Assembly: GCF_000720455.1 (NCBI RefSeq)
Contig: NZ_JOAK01000001.1
Location: 558,001-622,000, forward strand
Length of the DNA stretch: 64,000 bases
Source: Streptomyces virginiae
GTDB lineage: Bacteria > Actinomycetota > Actinomycetes > Streptomycetales > Streptomycetaceae
Direction of reading: 5' to 3'
A program made the position numbers and the translations under genes. Every line of letters starts with the position of its first letter. The first letter of the stretch is position 1. Below, one piece after another: positions 41,195-49,344 of this stretch. A model generated the notes under the pieces. The model ran no database searches. It was not told the DNA's origin and was given only the letters and a program-made list of their open reading frames with translations.

Positions 41195-41893
41195 ATGCCG
41201 GCACAGAACTGCCTGGTGGCGAACGACTGGATCTGCTGGGACTACGTCACCTCCCGTTCCCAGGAACTCACCGACGCCACCGTCGAACACGTGTGGATCA
41301 CCGGCGCGTCCGTCCTGATCGGCCTGGTCGTTTCCGTGCCGCTGGCCCTGCTGGCCCGCCGCGGCCGGAGCTGGGCGGCGCCCGTGCTCACCTTCACCAC
41401 CCTGCTCTACACGGTCCCCTCGCTGGCCATGTTCTCCCTGCTGCTGCCCGTCTTCGGGCTGTCGGCGGCGCTGGTCGTCACCGGCCTGGTGCTGTACTCG
41501 CTGACCATCCTGGTCCGCAACGCGCTGGCCGGCCTGGAGGCCGTCCCCGAGGAGGTCCGGGAGGCCGCGCGGGGCATGGGCTACGGCCCCGGGCGGCTGC
41601 TGTGGCAGGTGGAACTGCCGCTGGCGCTGCCCGCGCTGCTCGCCGGCGTACGCATCGCCACGGTCTCGACGATCGCGCTGACCACGGTCGGCTCCATCGT
41701 CGGCAAGGGCGGCCTCGGCAACCTCATCGCCCCCGCGGTGAACAGCTCCTTCAAGGCGCAGGTGCTCACCGCCTCGGTGCTGTGCGTCCTGCTCGCGCTC
41801 GTCGCGGACCTGCTGCTGCTCGGCCTGCAGCGGCTGCTCACGCCGTGGACGCGGGCCGGCGCCCGCCCGGCCGCCCCGGCGAAGGGGGCCTGA
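41195..41893 (+). CDS. Betaine/choline ABC importer permease 1
   Basis: 232 aa. Six membrane helices of the OpuCB/ProW binding-protein-dependent permease type; the EAA-like loop is EVREAARGMGYGPGRLLWQVELP. GSIVGKGGLGNLI is conserved in this family. The ATG at 41195 has GGGGGGTGAGG upstream; the GTG at 41186 is an alternative. It is followed after 4 bp by a second permease, the usual OpuCB/OpuCD heterodimer. Confidence 0.9.
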   Translation: MPAQNCLVANDWICWDYVTSRSQELTDATVEHVWITGASVLIGLVVSVPLALLARRGRSWAAPVLTFTTLLYTVPSLAMFSLLLPVFGLSAALVVTGLVLYSLTILVRNALAGLEAVPEEVREAARGMGYGPGRLLWQVELPLALPALLAGVRIATVSTIALTTVGSIVGKGGLGNLIAPAVNSSFKAQVLTASVLCVLLALVADLLLLGLQRLLTPWTRAGARPAAPAKGA

Positions 41894-41897
41894 CGGC

Positions 41898-42569
41898 ATG
41901 GGCGTGGTGGGAGGGGCCTGGGACTGGCTCGCGAACGGAGCCAACTGGGCCGGAGAGAACGGCGTCTGGCACCGGCTCGGCGAACACGTCTACGTCAGCG
42001 GGCTCGCGCTGGCCATCGCCTGTGCGATCGCGCTGCCGGTCGGCCTGTACCTCGGCCACCTCGGCCGGGGCGGCACCCTCGCGGTGAACGTCTCCAACGT
42101 GGGCCGCGCGGTCCCGGTCTTCGCGGTGCTGGCGCTCTTCATGGTCTCCCCGCTGCGCAACGCGGGATATGTGCCGACCGTCGCCGCCCTCGTACTGTTC
42201 GCCGTCCCGCCCCTGCTGACGAACGCGTACGTCGGCATGCGCGAGGTGGACCGCTCGGTCGTGGAGGCCGCCCGCGGGATGGGCATGTCCGGCGGGCAGC
42301 TCTTCTGGCGGGTGGAACTGCCGCTCGCGCGCGGCCTGGTGATGACCGGGCTGCGGTCGGGCTCCGTGCAGGTCATCGCCACGGCCACGATCGCCGCCAT
42401 GGTCGGCCAGGGCGGCCTGGGCCGGATCATCACCGCCGGTTTCAACACCTACAACACCCCGCAGGTCGTCGCCGGAGCCCTGCTCGTGGCCGCCCTGGCC
42501 CTGCTGGTGGAGGGTGTGCTGGTGGCGGCGGACCGGCTGCTGCCCCGGACCGGTGCGGCCCACCGCTGA
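41898..42569 (+). CDS. Betaine/choline ABC importer permease 2
   Basis: 223 aa, partner of the preceding permease. Six membrane helices; EAA loop SVVEAARGMGMSGGQLFWRVELP and the AAMVGQGGLGRII motif. A Trp-rich N-terminus (MGVVGGAWDWLANGANWAGENG) probably lies along the membrane. It begins 4 bp after the first permease stop and is followed after 51 bp by the binding-protein gene; all three are one plus-strand unit. Confidence 0.9.
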   Translation: MGVVGGAWDWLANGANWAGENGVWHRLGEHVYVSGLALAIACAIALPVGLYLGHLGRGGTLAVNVSNVGRAVPVFAVLALFMVSPLRNAGYVPTVAALVLFAVPPLLTNAYVGMREVDRSVVEAARGMGMSGGQLFWRVELPLARGLVMTGLRSGSVQVIATATIAAMVGQGGLGRIITAGFNTYNTPQVVAGALLVAALALLVEGVLVAADRLLPRTGAAHR

Positions 42570-42620
42570 TTCCCCTCCCCTCTTCCCCCTTCCCCTTCCT
42601 CCCTCGAACGGAGCAACTCC

Positions 42621-43598
42621 ATGACCAAGACCACGCGCGTCCTCGGCGCGTCCCTGGGCGCGCTGGCCCTGACGGTGTCGCTGGCCGCGTGCGGCGGTGA
42701 CAGCCTGGAGAAGAGCAAGGACGGCGGCTCCTCCGCCCCGGCCGCCGACGGCAAGGGCAGCCTGGTGATCGGCGCGGCCGGGTTCACCGAGTCCAACGTG
42801 CTGGCGGAGCTGTACGCGCAGGTCCTGAAGGACGCGGGCTACAGCACGTCCGTCAAGACGGTCAACAACCGCGAGCTGTACGAGCCGTCGCTGGAGAAGG
42901 GCGAGATCGACGTCGTCCCGGAGTACGCGGCCACCCTCGCGGAGTTCCTCAACGCCAAGGTGAACGGGCCGAAGGCGCCCGAGGAGAAGCCGGTCGCCTC
43001 CAGCGACGTCGCGGCGACGGTGGCGGGCCTGGAGAAGCTCGCGGCCCCGCTCGGCCTGAAGGTGCTGCCGGCGGGCGCCGCGGTCGACCAGAACGCATTC
43101 GCGGTGACCAGGGAATTCGCCGAGAAGAACAACCTCAAGTCGCTTTCCGATCTTGGTAAGTCGGGGCTGAAGGTGAAGATCGCGGCCGGTGACGAATGCG
43201 CCGTGCGCCCCTTCTGCGGCCCCGGGCTGACCAAGACATACGGAATTCAAGTTTCCGGTGTGGACCCGAAGGGCGTCGGCACCCCGCAGGCCAAGCAGGC
43301 CGTCAAGGACGGCGTCGACCAGCTCGTGCTCACCACGACCACGGACGCCACCCTCGACAGCTTCGGCCTGGTCCTGCTGGAGGACGACAAGAAGCTCCAG
43401 AACGCGGACAACGTCCTCCCGGTGGTCAACGCCAAGGACGCCGGAGCCCCCGAGATCGCGGCCGCCCTCGACAAGCTGACCAAGGTCCTCACGACCGCCG
43501 ATCTGGTCGACCTGAACCGGAAGGTGGACGCCGAGCGCGCCAAGCCCGCCGACGTCGCGAAGAGCTACCTGGAGTCGAAGGGCCTTCTGAAGAAGTAG
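42621..43598 (+). CDS. Quaternary-amine ABC importer substrate-binding lipoprotein
   Basis: 325 aa. Signal peptide with lipobox LAAC near residue 20-24 (lipidated Cys), a Ser/Gly-rich linker, then the OpuAC fold: VIGAAGFTESNVLAELYAQVL, NNRELYEPSLEKGEIDVVPEY in part, and a ligand-contact region around DECAVRPFCGPGL. It captures glycine betaine, choline or carnitine outside the cell and delivers it to the permeases. ACGGAGCAA precedes the ATG. Last gene of the importer unit. Confidence 0.91.
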   Translation: MTKTTRVLGASLGALALTVSLAACGGDSLEKSKDGGSSAPAADGKGSLVIGAAGFTESNVLAELYAQVLKDAGYSTSVKTVNNRELYEPSLEKGEIDVVPEYAATLAEFLNAKVNGPKAPEEKPVASSDVAATVAGLEKLAAPLGLKVLPAGAAVDQNAFAVTREFAEKNNLKSLSDLGKSGLKVKIAAGDECAVRPFCGPGLTKTYGIQVSGVDPKGVGTPQAKQAVKDGVDQLVLTTTTDATLDSFGLVLLEDDKKLQNADNVLPVVNAKDAGAPEIAAALDKLTKVLTTADLVDLNRKVDAERAKPADVAKSYLESKGLLKK

Positions 43599-43695
43599 TG
43601 CCTACTGGTTGGTGGAGGAATGTGGGGTAACTGCCCGGGAACAGATTGCCGGGTGGGTATCCCACACGACCTCTACTCCCTGTAAATTTCAGGCC

Positions 43696-44694
43696 ATGCC
43701 CCGAGGACGCCACCGCAATCCCGAACCCCTGCACCGGCTGCTCGCTCCGTCGGCCGTCGCCGCCGTCTCCGTGGCCGGCGCCGGCTCGGCCTGGCTGCTG
43801 GCCGGCCCCGAAGACACGACGGCGCTGAGGCTGCTCGTGGCCCTCGCCGCGGCCGCCGGGATCGCCGGCGCCGTCATGATGCGGTCCTGGGACCGTGCGG
43901 CGGGCCGCCGGGTCGCGGAACTGGCCCGCGAGCGGGTCAAGGACGAGTGGCGGACCGACGAGCGGATAGCCGAGCTGGAGTCCGACCTCGAAGAGGCCCG
44001 GATGCTGCGCGGCAGGCTCGACGCCAAGCTGCGCGCCAAGCGCGTCGAACTGGCGGGCCTGCGGGGCGAGCACGCGGCCCTGCTGCGCCGGTACGCGACG
44101 GCCGAGACCGAGCGCGCCAGCGCCCTGGAGAAGCGGCGGCTGCTGGCCATCGAGGCCGCCGCGGCCCCGGCGCCGACGGACACCAAGCAGCTCCCGGCCG
44201 TCTCGGAGGAGCGCACCTCGGCGGGCGCGCCCACCTCCCTCGGCTACGCACGGGCCCACGCGGCCATGGCCGCGCTGGCCCGCAAGGCGCAGGAGCGGGC
44301 GCTGCCCAAGGCGCGGGCCGTGGGCGAGCTGCCCACGGTGCCGCCGGCCACCTCCGGCTCCGTCCCGGCCCGCCGCCCGGCGGCCGCCGTGGCCCCGTAC
44401 GCGGCCCAGCGGCGTACGGCCTCCCGCGTCGAGGGCGGCTTCGACTTCTTCGGCACCAAGAACTCGGCGCAGGCGCGCGCGGCGATCGAGGCGGTCCAGA
44501 ACGAGGACCTGGCCGACGTGGTGGGTGCCGAGGCCCTCGCCGTGCACAAGGCGGAGTCCGACCGGGAGACGGCCGAGCCGGAGTTCAAGCCGCCGACCGA
44601 GGAGACCCGCGCGGTGGGCCAGGTCATCGACCTGACGGCCCACGACGAGACCGAGCCGATCGACGTGGTCCGCCTGCGCACCGCGATCTCGTAG
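43696..44694 (+). CDS. Membrane-anchored coiled-coil protein of unknown function
   Basis: 332 aa. Two adjacent hydrophobic helices near 16-35 and 42-60 are followed by a coiled coil at about 66-155 (RVKDEWRTDERIAELESDLEEARM, RAKRVELAGLRGEHAALL), then an Ala/Pro-rich, probably disordered tail ending with an acidic segment. No enzymatic motif is visible and I do not recognise the family. The ATG at 43696 has a poor ribosome site. The stop is 8 bp from the convergent small Cys protein gene. A structural or envelope-associated role is only a guess. Confidence 0.68.
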   Translation: MPRGRHRNPEPLHRLLAPSAVAAVSVAGAGSAWLLAGPEDTTALRLLVALAAAAGIAGAVMMRSWDRAAGRRVAELARERVKDEWRTDERIAELESDLEEARMLRGRLDAKLRAKRVELAGLRGEHAALLRRYATAETERASALEKRRLLAIEAAAAPAPTDTKQLPAVSEERTSAGAPTSLGYARAHAAMAALARKAQERALPKARAVGELPTVPPATSGSVPARRPAAAVAPYAAQRRTASRVEGGFDFFGTKNSAQARAAIEAVQNEDLADVVGAEALAVHKAESDRETAEPEFKPPTEETRAVGQVIDLTAHDETEPIDVVRLRTAIS

Positions 44695-44702
44695 CGGCCT
44701 GA

Positions 44703-44918
44703 TCAGAAGAGCGGCAGCTGCCCGGGGAATTCGGGCAGGACGAAGCCGTCCAGCGTCGGCGCGGCGGCGCCGAGCACCACCCGGGCCCGGGATCCGGGGC
44801 AGGACACCAGGTCCGCGCGGTCCCGCGGGGCGGGAGGGTCGTGGCGGGCGATACGGCCCGCGGTGACGGCGCAGTCGCGGCCGCAGACGGGGCAGGCCCG
44901 GCGGGGGGAGTGGGACAT
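44703..44918 (-). CDS. Small zinc-ribbon-like protein
   Basis: 71 aa. The N-terminus has CPVCGRDC (two Cys-x2-Cys-x3-Cys-like positions), with a His and a further Cys downstream (IARHDPPAP, VSCPGSRA), consistent with a small metal-binding knuckle. No known function. The ATG at 44918 is preferred to an upstream GTG at 44948, which would run into the neighbouring gene's end. It is convergent with the coiled-coil gene and 30 bp downstream of the arylamine acetyltransferase stop on the same strand. Confidence 0.6.
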   Translation of the reverse strand: MSHSPRRACPVCGRDCAVTAGRIARHDPPAPRDRADLVSCPGSRARVVLGAAAPTLDGFVLPEFPGQLPLF

Positions 44919-44948
44919 GCCGCCAAGTCTGCCCTGCCGTACCGACAA

Positions 44949-45818
44949 TCAGTCCCGCACGCCCTGCGCGGTCCGCCGCTCCGCCAGCCAGACCTCGTGC
45001 GTCCGCTCCACCCGGGCCCACAGGGCGGCCCGGTCGGCGGGCGTCAGGTCGTCCGTGGCCCGGCCGAAGTCCTCCAGGACCTCGAAGAGGTCCTCCGGCC
45101 CGGACAGCACCCGCTCGCCCGTCTGCTTCCCGCGCTCCGTACGGATCAGGACCTTGCCGCGCAGGCCGTCCGTGCCCTCCGCGTCGCGCCGGAACACCGC
45201 GAAGGTCCGTACGAACGGCGACTCCGTGTCGGTGGACAGCCACGCGTGCATCGCTTCGAAGTCGGCCGTCCGCGCCGGGGCGTCGCGGAAGTTCATCCGT
45301 CGCGCCCCGCCGGACGAGGCGAAGAAGGACCAGCCGGGGCCTTCGCCCTCCAGCGGCTCCAGCCGTGCCAGGGAGTAGGCGAAACCATTCTGCTCGTAGG
45401 TGCCCGCGCGCAGCGGCAGCGGATCGTACGGGCCCATGTCCCCGAGCCCGGCGTCCACCCAGTACTCCGCGCCCTCGACGCGGACGGTCAGGACGAGGTG
45501 GTCGCCCCGGACCGCGCGCGAGGCGGCGTCGGCGCTGACGGCGCCGACGTGGCGGGTCACGTCGTAGCCCAGGGCTTCGAGGAGCGCCCCGAACGCCCCG
45601 TTGAGGTGGAAGCAGTAGCCGCCCCGGCCGGCGGTGAACCGCCGCACGGACAGCTCGGGGTCGATGCCCGGCGGCCGGCCGAGCTGGATGTCGACGTTCT
45701 CGTAGGGGATGCGCTCCAGGTGCGCGCGCTGGAGCGCGAACAGCCCGGCGGCGCTGGGCGCGCCGGGGTCGGCGACGCCGAGGCGGCGCAGGTAGCCGTC
45801 GAAGAAGTCTGAGGTCAT
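44949..45818 (-). CDS. Arylamine N-acetyltransferase
   Basis: 289 aa. Catalytic triad Cys69 (RGGYCFHLN), His107 (RGDHLVL) and Asp122 (YWVDAGLGD), the same numbering as the well-studied Salmonella enzyme. Acetyl-CoA-dependent acetylation of arylamines and hydrazines; in actinomycetes NAT homologues also act as amide synthases in ansamycin synthesis, but no such cluster is here. CFHLN replaces the more usual CxELN. It lies 45 bp downstream of the nuoD-like stop on the same strand and could be cotranscribed. Confidence 0.92.
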   Translation of the reverse strand: MTSDFFDGYLRRLGVADPGAPSAAGLFALQRAHLERIPYENVDIQLGRPPGIDPELSVRRFTAGRGGYCFHLNGAFGALLEALGYDVTRHVGAVSADAASRAVRGDHLVLTVRVEGAEYWVDAGLGDMGPYDPLPLRAGTYEQNGFAYSLARLEPLEGEGPGWSFFASSGGARRMNFRDAPARTADFEAMHAWLSTDTESPFVRTFAVFRRDAEGTDGLRGKVLIRTERGKQTGERVLSGPEDLFEVLEDFGRATDDLTPADRAALWARVERTHEVWLAERRTAQGVRD

Positions 45819-45863
45819 CCGGCCACGCTACGCGCGGAGGCCTTTACTCCCTTTGAATTACGG

Positions 45864-47006
45864 CTACTTGTCGATGTCGCCGACGACGAAGAACAGTGAG
45901 CCCAGGATCGACACCATGTCCGCGACCAGCTGCCCCGGCAGCAGGACCGCCAGCGCCTGGATGTTGTTGTAGGAGGCGCTGCGCAGCTTCAGCCGGTACG
46001 GGGTCTTCTCGCCCTTCGAGACCAGGTAGTAGCCGTTGATGCCCAGCGGGTTCTCGGTCCAGGCGTAGGTGTGGCCCTCGGGCGCCTTCAAGACCTTGGG
46101 CAGGCGCTGGTTGACCGGGCCCGGCGGGAGGCCGTCCATCCGGTCCAGGCAGGCCACGGCGAGGTCGAGGGAGTTGTGGGTCTGCTCCAGCAGGCACTCG
46201 AAGCGGGCCAGGCAGTCGCCCTCGGTGCGGGTGACCACCTTCAGGACGTCCTGGAGCTCGCCGTAGGCCAGGTACGGCTCGTCGCGGCGCAGGTCGAAGT
46301 CGACGCCGGAGGCGCGGGCGATCGGGCCGGAGACCCCGTACGCGTGCACCGCCTCGGCGGACAGGACCCCCACGCCGCGGGTGCGGCCGCGGAAGATCTC
46401 GTTGCCGTGGACCAGCTTGTCGTAGACGTCCATCCGGGTGCGGACGTCGGCGATGGCGGCGCGGGCCCGGCCGAGCCAGCCGGCCGGGAGGTCCTCCTTG
46501 AGGCCGCCGACGCGGTTGAACATGTAGTGCATGCGGCCGCCGGAGATCTCCTCCATGACGGCCTGGAGTTCCTCGCGCTCACGGAACGCGTGGAAGATCG
46601 GGGTGATACCACCCAGTTCGAGCGGGTACGAACCGAGGAACATCAGGTGGTTCAGCACCCGGTTCAGCTCGGCGAGCAGCGTCCGCATCCACACGGCCCG
46701 CTCGGGGACCTCCATGCCGAGCATCCGCTCGACCGCCATGACCACGCCGAGCTCGTTGGAGAACGCGGACAGCCAGTCGTGGCGGTTCGCGAGCATCACG
46801 ATCTGCCGGTAGTCACGGGCCTCGAAGAGCTTCTCCGCGCCGCGGTGCATGTAGCCGACCACCGGCTCGGCGCTGGCGATCCGCTCGCCGTCCAGGACGA
46901 GGCGCAGGCGCAGCACGCCGTGCGTGGAAGGGTGCTGGGGGCCGATGTTGAGCACCATGTCGGTGCTCTCCGCCGCGCCGCCGATGCCGACCGTGGTCTC
47001 CGTCAT
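45864..47006 (-). CDS. Orphan NADH-quinone oxidoreductase subunit D-like protein
   Basis: 380 aa homologue of the 49-kDa (NuoD) subunit, which forms part of the quinone pocket of complex I and is related to [NiFe] hydrogenase large subunits. The quinone-binding His motif [15 protein letters not shown] is intact near 22-36, and the C-terminal [13 protein letters not shown] and FFVVGDIDK match. The Asp-Tyr motif of many NuoDs reads HDWLS here. No other nuo gene is nearby, so it is a second, solitary copy. It may replace NuoD under some condition or work in another redox complex (inference). Start ATG 47006; 31 bp from the divergent PH-domain gene. Confidence 0.88.
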   Translation of the reverse strand: MTETTVGIGGAAESTDMVLNIGPQHPSTHGVLRLRLVLDGERIASAEPVVGYMHRGAEKLFEARDYRQIVMLANRHDWLSAFSNELGVVMAVERMLGMEVPERAVWMRTLLAELNRVLNHLMFLGSYPLELGGITPIFHAFREREELQAVMEEISGGRMHYMFNRVGGLKEDLPAGWLGRARAAIADVRTRMDVYDKLVHGNEIFRGRTRGVGVLSAEAVHAYGVSGPIARASGVDFDLRRDEPYLAYGELQDVLKVVTRTEGDCLARFECLLEQTHNSLDLAVACLDRMDGLPPGPVNQRLPKVLKAPEGHTYAWTENPLGINGYYLVSKGEKTPYRLKLRSASYNNIQALAVLLPGQLVADMVSILGSLFFVVGDIDK

Positions 47007-47037
47007 GCGGGCATTGTCTCAGTCCTAAGGTGGGGGA

Positions 47038-47529
47038 ATGGATACGGGGACGAAGGGTGAGACGGACGGCCTGCGGTGGGTGGGGCTGCCCGGCGGGCTG
47101 CTCACCATGCGGCGGACGCTGCTCGTGGTCTGGTCCGGTCTGCTGGCGGTGGCGACCGCACTGCCGCTCGGGCTGCTCGTGGGTCCGGCGTGGGCGGCGG
47201 CCGGGGCGTTCTGGCTCGCCGCGGGGGGCTGGGGCTGGGCGCTCCTCGGCCGGAACTGGCGGTCCTGGCGGTACGCGGAGCGCGCCGACGACCTGCTGAT
47301 CAGCCGGGGAGTGCTGTGGCGGGAGCAGACCGTGGTCCCGTACGGCCGGATGCAGCTGGTCGAGGTCACCTCGGGCCCGGTGGAGCGGCGCTTCGGCCTG
47401 GCCTCCCTGCAGCTGCACACGGCGGCGGCGGCCACCGACGCCCGGATCCCGGGGCTGGTGCCGGCCGAGGCGGAGCGGCTGCGCGACCGGCTCGCCGCCC
47501 TCGGCGAGGCAAGGTCGGCGGGCCTGTGA
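47038..47529 (+). CDS. bPH2 (YdbS-like) PH-domain membrane protein
   Basis: 163 aa. Two membrane helices (about 25-45 and 50-70) are followed by one bacterial PH domain (ADDLLISRGVLWREQTVVPYGRMQLVEV). In Bacillus, ydbS and ydbT form a pair with roles in envelope stress tolerance; here too a YdbT-like gene follows with GTGA overlap, so the two probably form a membrane complex. Function in Streptomyces is unknown. Its start is only 31 bp from the divergent nuoD-like start, so promoters must overlap. Confidence 0.85.
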   Translation: MDTGTKGETDGLRWVGLPGGLLTMRRTLLVVWSGLLAVATALPLGLLVGPAWAAAGAFWLAAGGWGWALLGRNWRSWRYAERADDLLISRGVLWREQTVVPYGRMQLVEVTSGPVERRFGLASLQLHTAAAATDARIPGLVPAEAERLRDRLAALGEARSAGL

Positions 47530-47664
47530 CCTCCGGTCCGGTGGGCGAGGAGCCGGTGACCTCCGGTCCGGTGGGCGACGGGGCGGGTACCCCGGGGCCG
47601 GCGGGCGGGCCCGCGGCCGGTCCGGCCGCAGGCGCGCCGGGTACTCCCGGGCCGGCGGGTGGCG
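47526..47664 (+). repeat. Tandem duplications at the start of the ydbT-like gene
   Basis: A 23-bp sequence beginning GTGACCTCCGGTCCGGTGGG occurs at 47526 and 47556. A second pair beginning GGGTAC and sharing GGGCCGGCGGG occurs near 47585 and 47640. The repeats encode VTSGPVG and TPGPAGG units of the N-terminal linker, and the first pair duplicates the start codon itself. Confidence 0.7.
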
Positions 47665-48998
47665 GCGCGGGGGAGCCGGGCGGGCAGGGCGTGACCGAGC
47701 GACGGCTGCACCCCTTCACGCCGCTGCGCCGCGCCTGGGTGCCGATCGCCGCGACCGTCGGCGTCCTCGCCCAGCAGGGCGACCGGGCGGCGCGCTGGGT
47801 GGCGGACCTGTCCACGCTCCTGCGGCTGGTGACGCTGGTCGGCGTGGTCCTGATGTTCGGCGTGTACGGGTTCCTGAGCTGGTGGTTCACCCACTACGCG
47901 GTGACCGACACCGAACTGCGCATCCGCACCGGGCTGCTCTTCCGCCGCACCGCGCACATCCGGCTGGACCGGCTCCAGGCCGTGGACGTCACCCGGCCGC
48001 TGCTGGCGCGGCTGACCGGGGTCGCCAGCCTGCGGCTCGACGTGATCGGCACCGAGGAGAAGGACCAGCTGGCCTTCCTCGGCGAGCAGGAGGCCGTCGC
48101 CCTGCGCGCCGAGCTCCTGGCCCGCGCAGCCGGCTTCGCCCCCGAGGAGGCGGTGCGCCTCGGCGAGGCCCCGCAGCGCGAACTGCTGCGGGTCACCCCG
48201 CGCGAGCTCGCCGTGTCGCTGGCGCTCAGCCTCGGCGTCTGGGCCGCGCTGGCCGGCGGGATCGTCGCCCCGTTCGCCGTGTGGTGGTTCAGCTCCAGCC
48301 CCTGGGTGGCCGTCGCCACCCTGCTCCCGATGCTGGGCGCGGTCTGGGCGGGCACCGCCGGCCGTTTCCTCACCGAGTACGACTGGCGGGTCGCCGAGTC
48401 CCCGGACGGGCTGCGCCTGGACCACGGGATGCTGGACCGGGCCCACGAGACCGTGCCGCCGGGGCGCGTGCAGACCGTACGGATCGTGGAGCCGCTGCTG
48501 TGGCGGCGCAGTGACCGGGTCCGGGTGGAGCTGGCCGTGGCCGGGTCGAAGAACGAGGTCCTGGTGCCGGTGGCCTCCCGGGCCGCCGCGTACGCCGTGA
48601 TCGCCCGGGTCCTGCCCGGGGTGGACCTGGCGGGCCTGTCCTTCTCCGGTTCCCCGGACACCGGTTCGCGCTGGGTGGTCCCGGTGTGGTGGAAGGGCTA
48701 CGCCCTGGCGGTCTCCCCGGAGGTGTTCGCCGCCCGGCACGGCCGCCTGTGCCGTCGTACGGAGATCGTCCCGCACGCCAAGGTGCAGAGCGTCCGCTTC
48801 ACCCAGGGGCCGTGGGCCCGCGCCCGCGGTGTCGCCGACGTGCACGTGGACACCGGCGCGAACGGCACGGTCACCGCCCGGCTGCGGGAGGCTTCCGCGG
48901 CCGCGCGGCTCCTGCACGAGCAGGCCGCCCGCTCCCACACCTCCCGCGCGACGGCCCGCCCGGACCGCTGGATGACCGAGTCCGGCCCGGAGGCGTGA
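47526..48998 (+). CDS. Double/triple bPH2 (YdbT-like) membrane protein
   Basis: 490 aa. A Gly/Pro/Ala-rich N-terminal 57 residues is built of short repeats. Membrane helices near 72-120 and 215-265 separate three PH-like modules, typical of YdbT: VTDTELRIRTGLLFRRTAHIRLDRLQAVDV in part, ESPDGLRLDHGMLDRAHETV in part, and VSPEVFAARHGRLCRRTEIVPHAKVQSVRF in part. GTG at 47526 overlaps the ydbS-like stop. A second in-frame GTG 30 bp on lies in the duplicated sequence and is an alternative start. Likely partner of the preceding protein; role unknown. Confidence 0.83.
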   Translation: MTSGPVGEEPVTSGPVGDGAGTPGPAGGPAAGPAAGAPGTPGPAGGGAGEPGGQGVTERRLHPFTPLRRAWVPIAATVGVLAQQGDRAARWVADLSTLLRLVTLVGVVLMFGVYGFLSWWFTHYAVTDTELRIRTGLLFRRTAHIRLDRLQAVDVTRPLLARLTGVASLRLDVIGTEEKDQLAFLGEQEAVALRAELLARAAGFAPEEAVRLGEAPQRELLRVTPRELAVSLALSLGVWAALAGGIVAPFAVWWFSSSPWVAVATLLPMLGAVWAGTAGRFLTEYDWRVAESPDGLRLDHGMLDRAHETVPPGRVQTVRIVEPLLWRRSDRVRVELAVAGSKNEVLVPVASRAAAYAVIARVLPGVDLAGLSFSGSPDTGSRWVVPVWWKGYALAVSPEVFAARHGRLCRRTEIVPHAKVQSVRFTQGPWARARGVADVHVDTGANGTVTARLREASAAARLLHEQAARSHTSRATARPDRWMTESGPEA

Positions 48999-49021
48999 GG
49001 CGGCCACGACCCTGCGCCCTC

Positions 49022-49067
49022 GTCAAGGAAATCTTGACAAGACGATCATGTCAAGGTTTCCTTGACG
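49022..49067 (+). promoter_or_regulatory. Twin 17-bp operators over a probable leaderless promoter
   Basis: Site 1 GTCAAGGAAATCTTGAC (49022-49038) and site 2 GTCAAGGTTTCCTTGAC (49050-49066) fit GTCAAGGNNNCCTTGAC with one mismatch; centres are 28 bp apart. A perfect -35 TTGACA (49034-49039) with a 17-bp spacer gives TTTCCT as -10 and a start at about 49069, the A of the ATG. No ribosome site fits before this ATG. Confidence 0.6.
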
Positions 49068-49068
49068 T

Positions 49069-49344
49069 ATGTTGATCTTGCGATCGAAGGACGGCCGGGA
49101 CCCCTTTCCCGCCACCCCCTCCATGGCCGCCGCCCTGCCGCTCGGCGTGGCTCTGCCCGCCCTGAGCGTGATGTTCGGCGACCGGCTCGGCACCCCCGTC
49201 ACCCTCGCCCTGATCCTCGTGGGCCTCGTGCTCATCGCCTGTACGGCCGCACTGGCCGGCCGGGCGGCGGCGGACTCCGAGCGGGCGCGCCGCGACGAGG
49301 CGGTCCTCGACGCCCTCGAACCCCTCGCCGGACTGCGCCGATGA
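49069..49344 (+). CDS. Small two-helix membrane protein
   Basis: 91 aa. Hydrophobic helices near 18-37 and 43-65 are followed by a charged Arg/Asp/Glu-rich cytoplasmic helix. No known domain is recognised. The ATG at 49069 stands 2 bp after an operator-like site and without a Shine-Dalgarno sequence, so the mRNA may be leaderless; an internal ATG at 49123 is a less likely start. The stop overlaps the start of the HTH gene as ATGA, so the two products are presumably a functional pair. Confidence 0.72.
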   Translation: MLILRSKDGRDPFPATPSMAAALPLGVALPALSVMFGDRLGTPVTLALILVGLVLIACTAALAGRAAADSERARRDEAVLDALEPLAGLRR

